Assembly (NCBI RefSeq): GCF_037969875.1
Contig: NZ_CP150218.1
Span: 5,766,001-5,830,000, forward strand
Source of the DNA: Paenibacillus sp. FSL R7-0337
GTDB taxonomy: Bacteria > Bacillota > Bacilli > Paenibacillales > Paenibacillaceae
DNA: 64,000 bases
Direction of reading: 5' to 3'
In this document: piece after piece, positions 27,201 to 34,514 of the stretch
Layout of the letters: the number at the start of each line of letters is the position of its first letter
Numbering within the stretch: position 1 is the first letter of the stretch
Notes under the pieces: model-generated
What the model saw: only the letters and a program-made list of their open reading frames with translations
Told to the model about the DNA's origin: nothing
Database searches by the model: none
Program-made: the position numbers and the translations under genes

Positions 27201-28540
27201 TAGAGGGTGACCTCTGGATTGCAGGAACAGGAGTGGCTAGAGGATATATCAATAATCCTAAGCTAACTGCAGAACGTTTCACCGAGAATCCCTTTTATGA
27301 AGGAAGAATGTATCACACGGGAGATCGAGCAATATGGAAGGGGTCAGAACTAGAATTTGTCGGTCGCAATGACGATCAAGTCAAGATTCGCGGTTATCGT
27401 ATCGAACTTGGTGAAGTAGAGGAGGTTATTAAACAACATCCTGCTATCGCCAATGCTGTTGTGGCGGTACAGGAGCTGGGCCCAGGTAACAGTGTATTAG
27501 CCGCGTACTTTCAAACGAAACCCGGAATGGAGATAGTCAAGGATGGGCTTATGGAATGGATTGCAGACCGTCTCCCTGAATATATGGTGCCTGCAAGGTT
27601 ATCAGAGCTGTCTGTCATTCCGCAGACTCCGAATGGAAAGATAGACCGGAAGGCTCTGCCTGCAGCACCCGTTATTGTTACTGTTCGTAATGAAAACATC
27701 GAAGAACCTCTATATCAATTGGACACTACTCTGCTGAATATATGGAGAACATTCGTGGGTGAGCGCGATATTGGGATCCACGATAACTTCTTTGATGTGG
27801 GTGGAAACTCATTTAGCCTTGTGCTGGTGCAGGCTGAGTTAGAAAAGATCTTCCCGGGTGTTGTCTCGGTAGCGGACTTGTTTGCGAATCCTACGATTGC
27901 ACGGTTGAGACATTATATTCATAGTTCCATTTCTAGTGCGTCTACAAGACAAGAAGGTGTACTAACCCTTGCAGATTCTTGGTTCAACCATTCTTCCGGG
28001 AATGAAGGGCGTTTTGCAGCGACTCTGACCCCGGGAATGGTTCGGACTTTAAGAGAAATGGGGACAGAGAATAATAAGATCAGCATCTCAGAAATCATAA
28101 TGTCTCTATTTGCTGTATACCTGCACAAGGAATTAGGGCAAGAAACAATACCTATCTGGTTAATAGCAGATTCGGAAAGAGCAGGTTTCATTGATTTTGA
28201 TTTTGGAAGACGCTCGGATATTGGACAGATGCTCAGTGAATGGTCTTCTGCTGTTCAGTCATTTAGTGATTATCGACTCTTACAGACGATAAGCCCATTA
28301 ATCACTGCAGAGAACGGGGTGCGAGTGGGATTCATCACAGACCATGGACTTGATTGGCATCGTGTGCTGAATGACCTGGATTTCGTGCTTGCACTTGAAG
28401 GAGCGGACGAAGAAATCAAGCTCGCTATTTATTATAATGGACGCCTAAAGGCGGCAATTATACGGAACCACCTGAACCGATTAATAAAGATGCTGAATAT
28501 AGTGATTAGCAAAACTAAATCAAAAGGAGATACTTCATGA
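18284..28540 (+). CDS. Hybrid synthase FAAL-ACP-KS-AT-ACP-aminotransferase-C-A-PCP (iturin/mycosubtilin-like)
   Basis: A 3418-residue megasynthase. Residues 1-570: fatty acyl-AMP ligase (FSSGSTGDPKG near 169). About 580-660: ACP (LGLSSVK, Ser near 620). 679-1110: KS with DTACSSS (Cys842). 1190-1510: AT with GHSIGEY (Ser near 1283) and HPFHS, malonyl-like. 1570-1640: ACP (LGLDSL). 1770-2175: class III aminotransferase with PLP Lys2000 in TYGKLIGGG. 2200-2640: C domain (HHLIVDG, His2321-2322). 2640-3150: A domain; its pocket reads D-I-L-Q-I-G-V-I-W-K, close to glycine codes. PCP with Ser3176. The last 200 residues look like the C-terminal half of a C domain. The order copies MycA/ItuA except for the cis AT. 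It would make a beta-amino fatty acyl chain and add one residue. GGAGG precedes the ATG. Confidence 0.95.
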   Translation: MCTYNNLVEALRDHARDDVGIHFLNNALDDDFFSYSELLNEAGNFLSAYQSVGVNIGDEMLLLYKSPRAFVAAFWACLLGGIVPVPLAFPENKDEMLKLFTVWGILEQPWITTDNDTLFNKLKSFSDEENLLSVYEGMSSHLFYPEQIECAGREPYFPVIHCKDIAFIQFSSGSTGDPKGVLLTHENLMHNIYDIISSNNVQDTDSFLSWKPISHDFGMICFHLTPIIAGLQQYRIPTNTFVWNPMCWFSAVNKYRATILGSPNFGFRHFLKRFKRDTAQAEQWDLSCVKIIFNAAELISTSLCEEFTKELGDWGLPPVSIKPGYGLAESTLIVTVVPPEEGILTYTVDRTQLASGQPVRFVEHTAQEALQFVDCGLPCEHSEIRITDDMRRTLGEDTVGHIEVRGLCVTSGYYKNAEATRAVLSEEGWLDTQDLGFLHNGRLIMVGRLKEMLIIGGINYFPHDIEQAILRGMGEDKLNQYIVCGVPNPESGTEDLVIFVYFKKSSEEFLPIIEFVRKQVLDGLGLKVDYVLPVKKIPKTTSGKVQRHKLIRDFLDGKFAGNMDNSNWVHPKRASADISQAPSPLHKEEMLTVVREEVENLLGRSGIDMHAGLVDLGLSSVKLMILQENLEKRLGVAISSTAVLDYPSISALTKLLSQQEDLKESGETERPASAEGGNIAVVGIGCRFPGGVDSPERFWSLLSEGIDPVQEIPEWRWEKDPQAQADLTTRMGGFLDNIDAFDPLFFGISPLEAEALDPQHRLLLELTWEALEEAGWNPKSLKGSNTGVFVGIAGSDYLQVGRDLGHAPGPYTFTGAMLSSAAGRLSYVFGLQGPCMAIDTACSSSLVAVQQAMLQLRANTCDAALVAGVNLILRAEGHASFSRMEALSPSGRCRSFDESADGYIRSEGGVVLVLKRLEDACKDGDHIWGVIKGAAVNHNGQSGGFTVPSGLAQQQVIRQALADAELKPDDIDYLEAHGSATKLGDPQEMNALVDVFGGRERPLYIGSVKSNIGHLETASGLAGLCKILLSMHYKQIPANLHFNKGNPLIKWNEIPFTIVNEVQEWEARDGLRRAGISSLGINGTNAHIVVENVPSELTSSDVGLSEPSNLFTVSARTEPALREYVRALAEWCRKPSVGITELCRTVSIGRATLTHRLALSVDNMDTLAERLEALAELQMPVGVKATEQPGMIVFLFTGQGSQYHDMACELYQQAPVFKDKLDELDAAFQSQINVSLVDLVYGHSNDALQRPLYAQPLIFSIEIALVHYWESLSIIPDLLIGHSIGEYAAACIAGVMSLEDAVYMVATRAKIMDGTPVQGRMIGVLADEVKVRELIAGYDDVSIAAVNAPENITVSGGTASMDNLIQRAKKKRIFIEELEVSHPFHSVLMRDDARKMEMMLANLKFHAPSRRLISACTGTFVSEDTIMNAAYWGDHLVEPVLFSEAITTAVAAGGSLFLEIGSTATLSGLVAQNISNPDILVLPSLRKNRLAWKQMHECMGQLWQLGYPINWKALYGGHAARIGNLPHTPYERQRVWYSDNRIAALPGNILQSESIRSEVAVTLEATPAWDVDTSGIQKQLKEMISQVTGAAAAEISGSLNLFTLGLDSLMLVQLGKNIRKSFGVDIPIKTFFAELHTVELLANYILKNHTVAVPAYQVPVKVESNSNSDDVQQIINRQLTIMEEQLRLLNGVVVPDKKKNASSSPPVSITSSRGIKLTEDSLTPRQQEFLNKFIIRWNSRTRKSKAYASEYRETLADWIVSLNFSRSIKELVYPLVSAESQGSKFWDVDGNEYLDTAMGYGVSFFGHKPEFIIEAIRNQLDKGFELGPQSQLVGEVTMLIRELTDVERVAYCNTGTEAVMVALRLARSVSGRSMIAKFTNSFHGSFDGVLAEADGGYSQPMTSGIPQSMVEDTVVLRYGSEESLAAIRKHGSELAAVLVEPVQSRNPGLQPREYLHHLRAICSEYGIALIFDEIVTGFRIHTGGAQAYFGVQADIVTYGKLIGGGMPIGIVAGKALYLDAVDGGNWSYGDESGPSAETTFFAGTFCKHPLTMAASKVVLERLRDNGTALIDEINERTRCFVERSNAYFAEAGVPLTTLQFGSMYRFVTGVSTDMSVLSLEINLFFRLMMEAGVYVWERHTCFFSAAHTNEDSSKILEALRYSVETLRAGGFCFRAVEDPKDPIDPNEMSKSSPIQFGLSSEERRVYIISRFKGGNEAYQVRGLLAMDGIPNIPELKKAFKSLSDNHLMLRSSFHVKNSEVIHVIAETIEPECIHADLRNGDSLERFEVLWKRPFDLTQAPLWRWGLLVDHDGCYKLVFCFHHLIVDGASIDIILQDLEQVSRGAIPQQSFFTYQDYVQAEKVFLASPEASRQRDWWLKQLSPLPAGLNLPNDELRPAINTFKGASRFFTIESEMLSNVKVLARKYQTTPFMLFLAAWAAFLGRIAVQSDFCIGIPWNRRNNNDLDGIVGMFAQTLVLRLQPEPTLSFEEFLASVKERCLEAYGNPEYPLDRLLEDLNVPRDLGRNPLFDVMFIYENGQQRIVELGGIQGVPEEVPTEHATFDLTLEMIERDGQLFSSINYAVPLFSQSRIDEWIIRFKSYLHEMILNPSQSLDEIRLLGEDEEEELTSKGMGPEVKQTGAMTDRIMAEVVKEQRDKPAVWFRQREWTYSELDVRAGALAARMADIGIGKEDIVGILLPRTPEMLAAMLAILKVGAAWLPLDLSYPDESLHYMLDNSRTSLVICEASYEGRSHFSIPTLDPADVMEYKTECTFENQSSTEDLAYLIFTSGSTGRPKGVQIEHGSLANFLCGMAKALNWTRGSRTACLTTISFDIFLLETFLCLSQGGCVVLADERETADPQSIARLVREGQVDILQMTPTRLQLILTDPQVMKEVMGSIQTLIVGGEAFPKKVLPMLQQFESLRIFNVYGPTETCIWSTCKELTSAQEINIGVPIQNTQIYLLDAYRQLVPEGVEGDLWIAGTGVARGYINNPKLTAERFTENPFYEGRMYHTGDRAIWKGSELEFVGRNDDQVKIRGYRIELGEVEEVIKQHPAIANAVVAVQELGPGNSVLAAYFQTKPGMEIVKDGLMEWIADRLPEYMVPARLSELSVIPQTPNGKIDRKALPAAPVIVTVRNENIEEPLYQLDTTLLNIWRTFVGERDIGIHDNFFDVGGNSFSLVLVQAELEKIFPGVVSVADLFANPTIARLRHYIHSSISSASTRQEGVLTLADSWFNHSSGNEGRFAATLTPGMVRTLREMGTENNKISISEIIMSLFAVYLHKELGQETIPIWLIADSERAGFIDFDFGRRSDIGQMLSEWSSAVQSFSDYRLLQTISPLITAENGVRVGFITDHGLDWHRVLNDLDFVLALEGADEEIKLAIYYNGRLKAAIIRNHLNRLIKMLNIVISKTKSKGDTS

Positions 28541-29805
28541 GCCAAATAGTTGCAATGTTTCCTGGGCAAGCATCTCAATATGTGGGTATGGGTAAAACAT
28601 TATTCGTGCGCCATGAATCGGTGCGCCAACGATTCTCGAAAGCCTCGGAAATATTGAGCTTTGATCTGTCTGATTTGTGTTTCAACGGACCTTCCGCTAC
28701 ATTAACACAGACTGAAAACACTCAACCTGCGATTCTTGTTCTTAGTGTGGCTATGTTTGAAGTGGCTCAAAAGGAAGGGTTTCAGCCTTCTTTTTTGGCT
28801 GGTCACAGTCTCGGTGAGTTGTCTGCGCTGACGGCATCTGGTGTGTTGGATTTTGAAGATGCTGTCAGGCTGGCGCGAATTCGGGGAGAGGCTATGGCTG
28901 CATGCTCTACAGGCATTAAGACAGGAATGTCAGCAGTAACTAATGTTGAAGCGTCCCAAGTTGAAGTGATAGTGGCAAAATTACAAGCTGAAGGATATAG
29001 TGTCCAGATCGCTAACTACAATACCCCGTTGCAGACAGTATTGTCGGGAAGTGCTGAAGGGCTACAATCCGCAGGAGAACGTCTGGTTGCCATAGGAGGG
29101 AAGGTACATCCGCTGAATGTAAGCGGCGCATTCCATAGTACCTTTATGTCAAGTGCGGTTGAGAGAATGGTTGCTGCTATGGAGCCTATGAAGTTTGGGG
29201 ATATGTCAATTCCTGTTATGAATGGACTTGAGGGCCGGCTGTATACGAAAGATGATGATATTAAGTCTATTCTTGCAGCTCAATTGACTGGACCAGTACG
29301 CTGGACCACGGTGCTTGACCGATTATCCGAAGAGCGCATAGCGCTGTGGCTGGAGATGGGACCAAAGGATGTTCTCAAAAAAATTGGATTACAAACATTT
29401 CCTGATAGTAAATTCTATGCCTACGATGATGAAGCAGACAATGAAGCTAGTAGAACACAGCTTGCGGCAATTCTTCAGAATAAAGAGCGACTGCCAAACC
29501 TGGTGGGACTTTGCCTGGGTGCAGCGGTAAGCACACGTAATACAAATTGGGATGAGGCGGCTTATCATAAAGGTGTTGTGGAGCCTTACAAAAATATCCA
29601 AAACCTGTACGACAAGGCTGCAAAAGAAGGGCGTACTCCAAACCACGAAGAAATGCAGGAAGCATTAGCTCTATTGCGTCAAATTTTTATGACTAAGGGC
29701 ATTCCTCCAGAGGAACAGTTTACAAGATTTAGTTTGTTATTAAAGGCATCGGAAACTGACCGGGATTTTCCAGAGTACTTGACAACGGCTAAGGAGGGCT
29801 GTTGA
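28537..29805 (+). CDS. Discrete malonyl-CoA:ACP acyltransferase (FenF/ItuD-like)
   Basis: A 422-residue FabD-type acyltransferase, longer than FabD by a C-terminal extension of about 120 residues. PGQASQYVGMG lies at the N-terminus, GHSLGELSAL holds the nucleophile Ser91, and GAFHSTFM near residue 200 is the second His motif. The C-terminal extension (from about residue 300) is helical and rich in Glu/Lys. FenF and ItuD of Bacillus lipopeptide clusters have similar length. Here it probably loads the AT-less modules encoded by the next three genes, as the first synthase already has its own AT. ATGA overlap with the gene before and TGATG with the gene after imply strict co-translation. Confidence 0.9.
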   Translation: MSQIVAMFPGQASQYVGMGKTLFVRHESVRQRFSKASEILSFDLSDLCFNGPSATLTQTENTQPAILVLSVAMFEVAQKEGFQPSFLAGHSLGELSALTASGVLDFEDAVRLARIRGEAMAACSTGIKTGMSAVTNVEASQVEVIVAKLQAEGYSVQIANYNTPLQTVLSGSAEGLQSAGERLVAIGGKVHPLNVSGAFHSTFMSSAVERMVAAMEPMKFGDMSIPVMNGLEGRLYTKDDDIKSILAAQLTGPVRWTTVLDRLSEERIALWLEMGPKDVLKKIGLQTFPDSKFYAYDDEADNEASRTQLAAILQNKERLPNLVGLCLGAAVSTRNTNWDEAAYHKGVVEPYKNIQNLYDKAAKEGRTPNHEEMQEALALLRQIFMTKGIPPEEQFTRFSLLLKASETDRDFPEYLTTAKEGC

Positions 29806-32800
29806 TGGTAACACCGATTTTCAGTCTTGATGATATTGATCTTAATGATATATCGGATAGCTCGTCTGACACTGAGCTTGTGATACATTCCGAGAATTTG
29901 CGCCCCCTTTCCCGGGCAATTGCCATTATCGGTATGGACGGTAAAGTGGGTGAAGCGGAAAATCTGGAGTTATTTTGGGAACTATTAGTGAATGAGCGGG
30001 AGGGGCTTAAATCTCTCTCGGAACAAAGACGCCGAGACTTGGATAACTATACAAAAACAAGAGGCCTGGAGTCCCCTCTTCCTGAAAACGCATATGTTAA
30101 GGGAACTTTTTTAACAGATTTAACCGGTTTTGACCCTCTTTTTTTTGGTATATCCCAGCAAGAGGCAAAGTATATGGATCCTAACCAGAAAATTTTCCTG
30201 GAAACGGCATGGAAAGCATTAGAGGATTCAGGGTACGGGGGAAAGGAAATACAGGGATCGGATACTGGAATCTATGTAGGATTCTCATCAGACTTTGGTG
30301 AAGCTTACCGGCATATGTTGACGTCACTAGACCCGGATGCGTCTGAAGTTGCGGTAGCCGGGAATATTAAATCGATTATAGCAAGCAGGTTGGCATACCA
30401 TTTAGATCTTAGAGGCCCTGCTTTATTGGTCGATACGGCCTGTTCCTCGGGGTTAATGGCCATGTACTTAGCTTGCCGCTCCATTCAATCAAGGGAATGC
30501 TACATGGCTATTGCCGGTGCTGTCAAATGTGACCTTGTTCCTTTGTTAGAAAGTAAGGAGAGCAGAGTAGGCATAAAAGATATTCAAGATACATTTGCTC
30601 AGGACGGACATACCCGCACCTTTGATAATGCTTGTGCAGGTACTACTGCAGCTGAGGGTTCCTTTGCCTTTGTATTGAAGTCACTGGAAGCAGCGGTAAG
30701 AGACGGAGACACTATCCGAGCTGTAATTCTGGGAGGAGCCGCTAATCAAGATGGTGCTTCTAATGGAATTACCGCTCCTAACTCTGAGGCTCAGGAAATG
30801 TTAATTGTTCGGGCCTTGAGAGATGCGGGTGTCTCCGCTGAGAGCATCAGCTACATTGAGGCTCATGGGACGGCCACCCGCCTCGGAGATCCCATTGAGG
30901 TCAGCGGCATTCAGCGCGCTTTCAAGCATTTTACGAACAAGAAGCAATTCTGTGCGATCGGTTCTTTGAAAACAAACATAGGACATTTAGACAATGCTGC
31001 AGGTCTTGGGGGAGTAGCGAAGATAGTGTTGGCCATGCAGCAAAGAGTGCTTCCAGCCAGCTTAAACTTTGCTATACCCAACCGTAGTATTCCTTTTGTG
31101 CAGTCTCCTGTATATGTAAATAATCAGACTGTATCCTGGCCAGGGGATCAAGATAAGGCTGTACGCGCAGGAATCAACAGCTTTGGGCTTAGTGGAACCA
31201 ATTGCCATTTGATAATGGAGTCTGCTCCGGTTCTACAGCAGCGCTCACGTTCTACGGAACCAGGCCCGCTCCTGCTACCTTTGAGTGCCAAAAATGAGAT
31301 GGCGTTAAAACAATTAGCCGCAGCTTACAGTAACCGTATAGCGGAGTCTACTGTAGACTTGGCTGATGTAGTTATGACTGCTTCGCGGGGACGTCTGCAT
31401 CATAATCTGCGGTTGGTTGTTGTTTTCGAGACCCGTGACCAATTATGTTCATTGCTGGAACGGTATGCGAACAACGGACCGGAGATGTTGTCTGACACAT
31501 GCTTGTTCTATGGGGAGCACCGCCTCATTGCAGATGGAATGAATCGGCGCCGTTCTACAGATATAACGGAGATGGAACAGGAGCGTATGAGCCATGAGGC
31601 GATGACTATGATTGAGGGTAGTCAACACAGGCCGACAAAAGAAGTTCTGCTCAAATGGGCACAGCTCTATATCGCAGGGGGAGAGCTTCCTTGGAGCCAG
31701 CTTACTATCGATTTGGAAGCCCGGCGCATCCCGCTGCCAACCTATCCGTTTCAACATATACGTTGCTGGCCGGAACCTTCTCAGGATGGAACTGATACCA
31801 GCTTGAACCCGCTCCATCCTTTATTAGGTACGTCATTGGTGCATACCATTGGACACACATTAATCAAAAGCATTCTCGGGCCTGAGACTCATTGGGAGCT
31901 GGCTGAACATAAAATCCAAGGTACATATCTACTACCCGGAACGGCTCTTGTTGAAATGATGATGGATTATGCGGGGAGACATAACGGGCAAGACATGTCT
32001 TTGTATTTTAAGGATATCCGCTTTGAACAGCCGTTCATGGTGGATCACGAATCCTCTAAAGAGCTGCATCTTCTTGCAGAGGATGACGGTGGTCGTACGC
32101 ACCTCCGGTTTGCCAGTCTTTCGTCTGATGGTGAATGGGTACAGCATGCTGAAGGGTTCTGGTATAACGAAGACGTTATACAGCCGGACATTCATTCTAA
32201 GGTTGATTTAGAAGCGATAAGGGCACGAATGAACCGGTCCGTTGCGATGGACTCAAGTGAAGACTTGGCTAGAGGATTAGAGCTTGGGGGGCGTTGGGTT
32301 CATTCTTTTGTGAGCGGTATGATTGATGATTCTGCGGAGGAATTTTTAATCGAACTTTCTTTGCCTGCTGAATATATGGGGGATGAAGCCGCCTATACTC
32401 TGCATCCCGCTTTAATGGATAACGCAGTGAATGCGGCTAACAATATGATGGGAGAAGGAGAACTCTATCTACCATTGTCCTACGGCAAGTTAGTTGTACA
32501 CCGACGTCTTCCGGCCCGTTTTTTCACGCATTTACGTAAGACCCATGGAGTAAAGGGAGACCCTGTTCACCGTTTCGATATTAACCTGTATGATGCCCAA
32601 GGCAGTCTGGTCGTTGAGATCCGTAATTATTGTATAAAGTCTGCTTCTGAAGCGTTCTCTGGAACGAAGGGGGCTAATAACTATGGACGTAGAGAGGTTT
32701 ACCGTCCTTATCCCTTGCCTATGCCGAAGCAATTACCTTCTGGAACGGTAGTACTGGCAGGAAGAATCTCCAGAACCTACGAGCGGTTGTTGCAGGCTCT

Positions 32801-34511
32801 GAAAGAGAGAGGACACCGCGTAATGGAGATTACCTCGGATTCCGGTGATTGGGAGCAGCCGTTAAAGTTGTTATCTAATGAATGGCTGTCTCAGGCGATT
32901 TTTGTATGGGACACTCCAGGAGCTCTCAGCAGCCAGCTTGAGAGTTGGGGGGAGGTTGATGAGGCTGTATATCAGGGGGCCGCTTTCTTAAAGGCATGGT
33001 CAACCGCCAGACTCAAGACTCAAGCAGGTGTGATTGCCCTTACCCATAGGGGCTGGTCTGTGGGCGATGACGAAACAGATCTACATCCGGGGCAGGCGGC
33101 TTTGGGGGGCCTGTGGCGTGTAGGCGCTCTTGAGTTTGAGACAATGAACTTACGCTGTATCGATCAGGACGAAGAGACTTCTAGCGATGTTATGTTGGAT
33201 GAATTTGCGGATGTTGGCAGACCGACATTTTTGGCTTACAGAAAAGGGCAGGCCTATGAGCCAGTCGTAGAAGACTGTGCTGTGCCAACGCAAGCTGCAC
33301 TTCCAGTGCCAGTGCATTCAGGAATGTTTGTTCTTAGTGGAGGAACGGGCAGTCTTGGAATGGAGGTAGCGGGACTTTTGGCCCGGCGCGGGGTAAAGCG
33401 AATGGCTTTATTAGGTTATCGTACTATTCCAGCAAGGGATTCCTGGGAGCATTTAGTTGAGAGCTCAATGGATGCTGAACTGGTTATGCGACTGAAGCAA
33501 TGGCTGGAGTTGGAACGGGTGTTAGAGGTATTGGAGGTCCGCTCAGTTAGAATCGAAGACTTTGAAGCAGTTGCTGCTCTCATGTCGGAGCTTCGTAGTG
33601 ACCACGGACCGATTCAGGGTGTTATTCATCTGGCTGGCCGGGCAGGATCAGGGTTCTTATTTCAAAAAACGGAAGAAACCTTCCGCGAGGTATATGCCCC
33701 GAAGGCTAATGGCGCTTTGAATCTGCATCTTGTAACGTTGGAGGATCAACCGGAGATCTTTATACAGTTCTCAAGCATCTCCTCGCTGCTGCTTAATCCC
33801 GGCCAGTCGGATTATACAGCAGCTAATATGTTTATGGATTCGCTGGCTGCATATAGACGGCAGATGGGTTTACCTGCTTTAAGTCTTCAATGGCCGGCGT
33901 GGCGTGAGACCGGTATAGCCTGGCGGATGAATGCTGTAGATGAAGACGAACTATTTACCCCTCTGAACACCGATGAGGCTTTGGCGCTATTCGATAGGAT
34001 TGTATGGAGAGGCCAGGAGCTTCCACCTGTTATTATGCCTGGAAGGACATTCAAAACGAATGGTTATATACAACAAAAGCCAAAGATGCTTCACAATACA
34101 GTGCCACAAAAAAGGACACAAATTACACTGTTGGGTATCACTGAACCGGACGAATTCGATTTGGAAGTGGCGGGCATATGGGCTCGTACACTTGAATTAG
34201 ACAAAGTAGAGGCCGACGATGAGTTCAGTAGTATAGGAGGCAATTCTCTGCTGACATCACAAATGCTCAGGGAATATGAAAAAATCTATCCCGGGATAAT
34301 GGAAATTGCAGATCTCTTCACTTATACGACCATACATAAACAAGCGGGATATGTAAGAGAACAGCTTGGTAAAGCTGCTTCTGCAGCTACAGCTCCGATT
34401 ACAGATTTCAATAAAAATTTGGACGAAATACTTGAGCTGGTAGCAACGGGAGAACTGACGGTCGAGGAATCTTCTTCACGCTTAGCCAATAAAAAAATGA
34501 AGGAGGGATAA
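29805..34511 (+). CDS. AT-less type I PKS module KS-DH-KR-ACP
   Basis: About 1568 residues. After a 45-residue acidic N-terminus comes a KS (Cys213 in DTACSSG, EAHGTAT, TNIGHLD). No AT follows; the KS is joined by an AT-docking-type linker to a DH with intact HxxxGxxxxP (His702) and HPALMDNA (Asp872). KR follows with GGTGSLG near 1178 and SDYTAAN (Tyr1337). The ACP has GGNSLL (Ser1481). A short helical C-terminus may dock onto the next protein. The module would extend the chain by malonate and leave an alkene. The acyl unit must come in trans, most likely from the 28537 gene product. ATG at 29805 is chosen over TTG at 29802; it overlaps the previous stop. Confidence 0.93.
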   Translation: MVTPIFSLDDIDLNDISDSSSDTELVIHSENLRPLSRAIAIIGMDGKVGEAENLELFWELLVNEREGLKSLSEQRRRDLDNYTKTRGLESPLPENAYVKGTFLTDLTGFDPLFFGISQQEAKYMDPNQKIFLETAWKALEDSGYGGKEIQGSDTGIYVGFSSDFGEAYRHMLTSLDPDASEVAVAGNIKSIIASRLAYHLDLRGPALLVDTACSSGLMAMYLACRSIQSRECYMAIAGAVKCDLVPLLESKESRVGIKDIQDTFAQDGHTRTFDNACAGTTAAEGSFAFVLKSLEAAVRDGDTIRAVILGGAANQDGASNGITAPNSEAQEMLIVRALRDAGVSAESISYIEAHGTATRLGDPIEVSGIQRAFKHFTNKKQFCAIGSLKTNIGHLDNAAGLGGVAKIVLAMQQRVLPASLNFAIPNRSIPFVQSPVYVNNQTVSWPGDQDKAVRAGINSFGLSGTNCHLIMESAPVLQQRSRSTEPGPLLLPLSAKNEMALKQLAAAYSNRIAESTVDLADVVMTASRGRLHHNLRLVVVFETRDQLCSLLERYANNGPEMLSDTCLFYGEHRLIADGMNRRRSTDITEMEQERMSHEAMTMIEGSQHRPTKEVLLKWAQLYIAGGELPWSQLTIDLEARRIPLPTYPFQHIRCWPEPSQDGTDTSLNPLHPLLGTSLVHTIGHTLIKSILGPETHWELAEHKIQGTYLLPGTALVEMMMDYAGRHNGQDMSLYFKDIRFEQPFMVDHESSKELHLLAEDDGGRTHLRFASLSSDGEWVQHAEGFWYNEDVIQPDIHSKVDLEAIRARMNRSVAMDSSEDLARGLELGGRWVHSFVSGMIDDSAEEFLIELSLPAEYMGDEAAYTLHPALMDNAVNAANNMMGEGELYLPLSYGKLVVHRRLPARFFTHLRKTHGVKGDPVHRFDINLYDAQGSLVVEIRNYCIKSASEAFSGTKGANNYGRREVYRPYPLPMPKQLPSGTVVLAGRISRTYERLLQALKERGHRVMEITSDSGDWEQPLKLLSNEWLSQAIFVWDTPGALSSQLESWGEVDEAVYQGAAFLKAWSTARLKTQAGVIALTHRGWSVGDDETDLHPGQAALGGLWRVGALEFETMNLRCIDQDEETSSDVMLDEFADVGRPTFLAYRKGQAYEPVVEDCAVPTQAALPVPVHSGMFVLSGGTGSLGMEVAGLLARRGVKRMALLGYRTIPARDSWEHLVESSMDAELVMRLKQWLELERVLEVLEVRSVRIEDFEAVAALMSELRSDHGPIQGVIHLAGRAGSGFLFQKTEETFREVYAPKANGALNLHLVTLEDQPEIFIQFSSISSLLLNPGQSDYTAANMFMDSLAAYRRQMGLPALSLQWPAWRETGIAWRMNAVDEDELFTPLNTDEALALFDRIVWRGQELPPVIMPGRTFKTNGYIQQKPKMLHNTVPQKRTQITLLGITEPDEFDLEVAGIWARTLELDKVEADDEFSSIGGNSLLTSQMLREYEKIYPGIMEIADLFTYTTIHKQAGYVREQLGKAASAATAPITDFNKNLDEILELVATGELTVEESSSRLANKKMKEG

Positions 34512-34514
34512 CAG

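Noticed and set aside
28537..29805. Housekeeping FabD for fatty acid synthesis
   Set aside because: The 120-residue C-terminal extension and the overlaps with both synthase genes fit a cluster-dedicated FenF/ItuD-type enzyme better.
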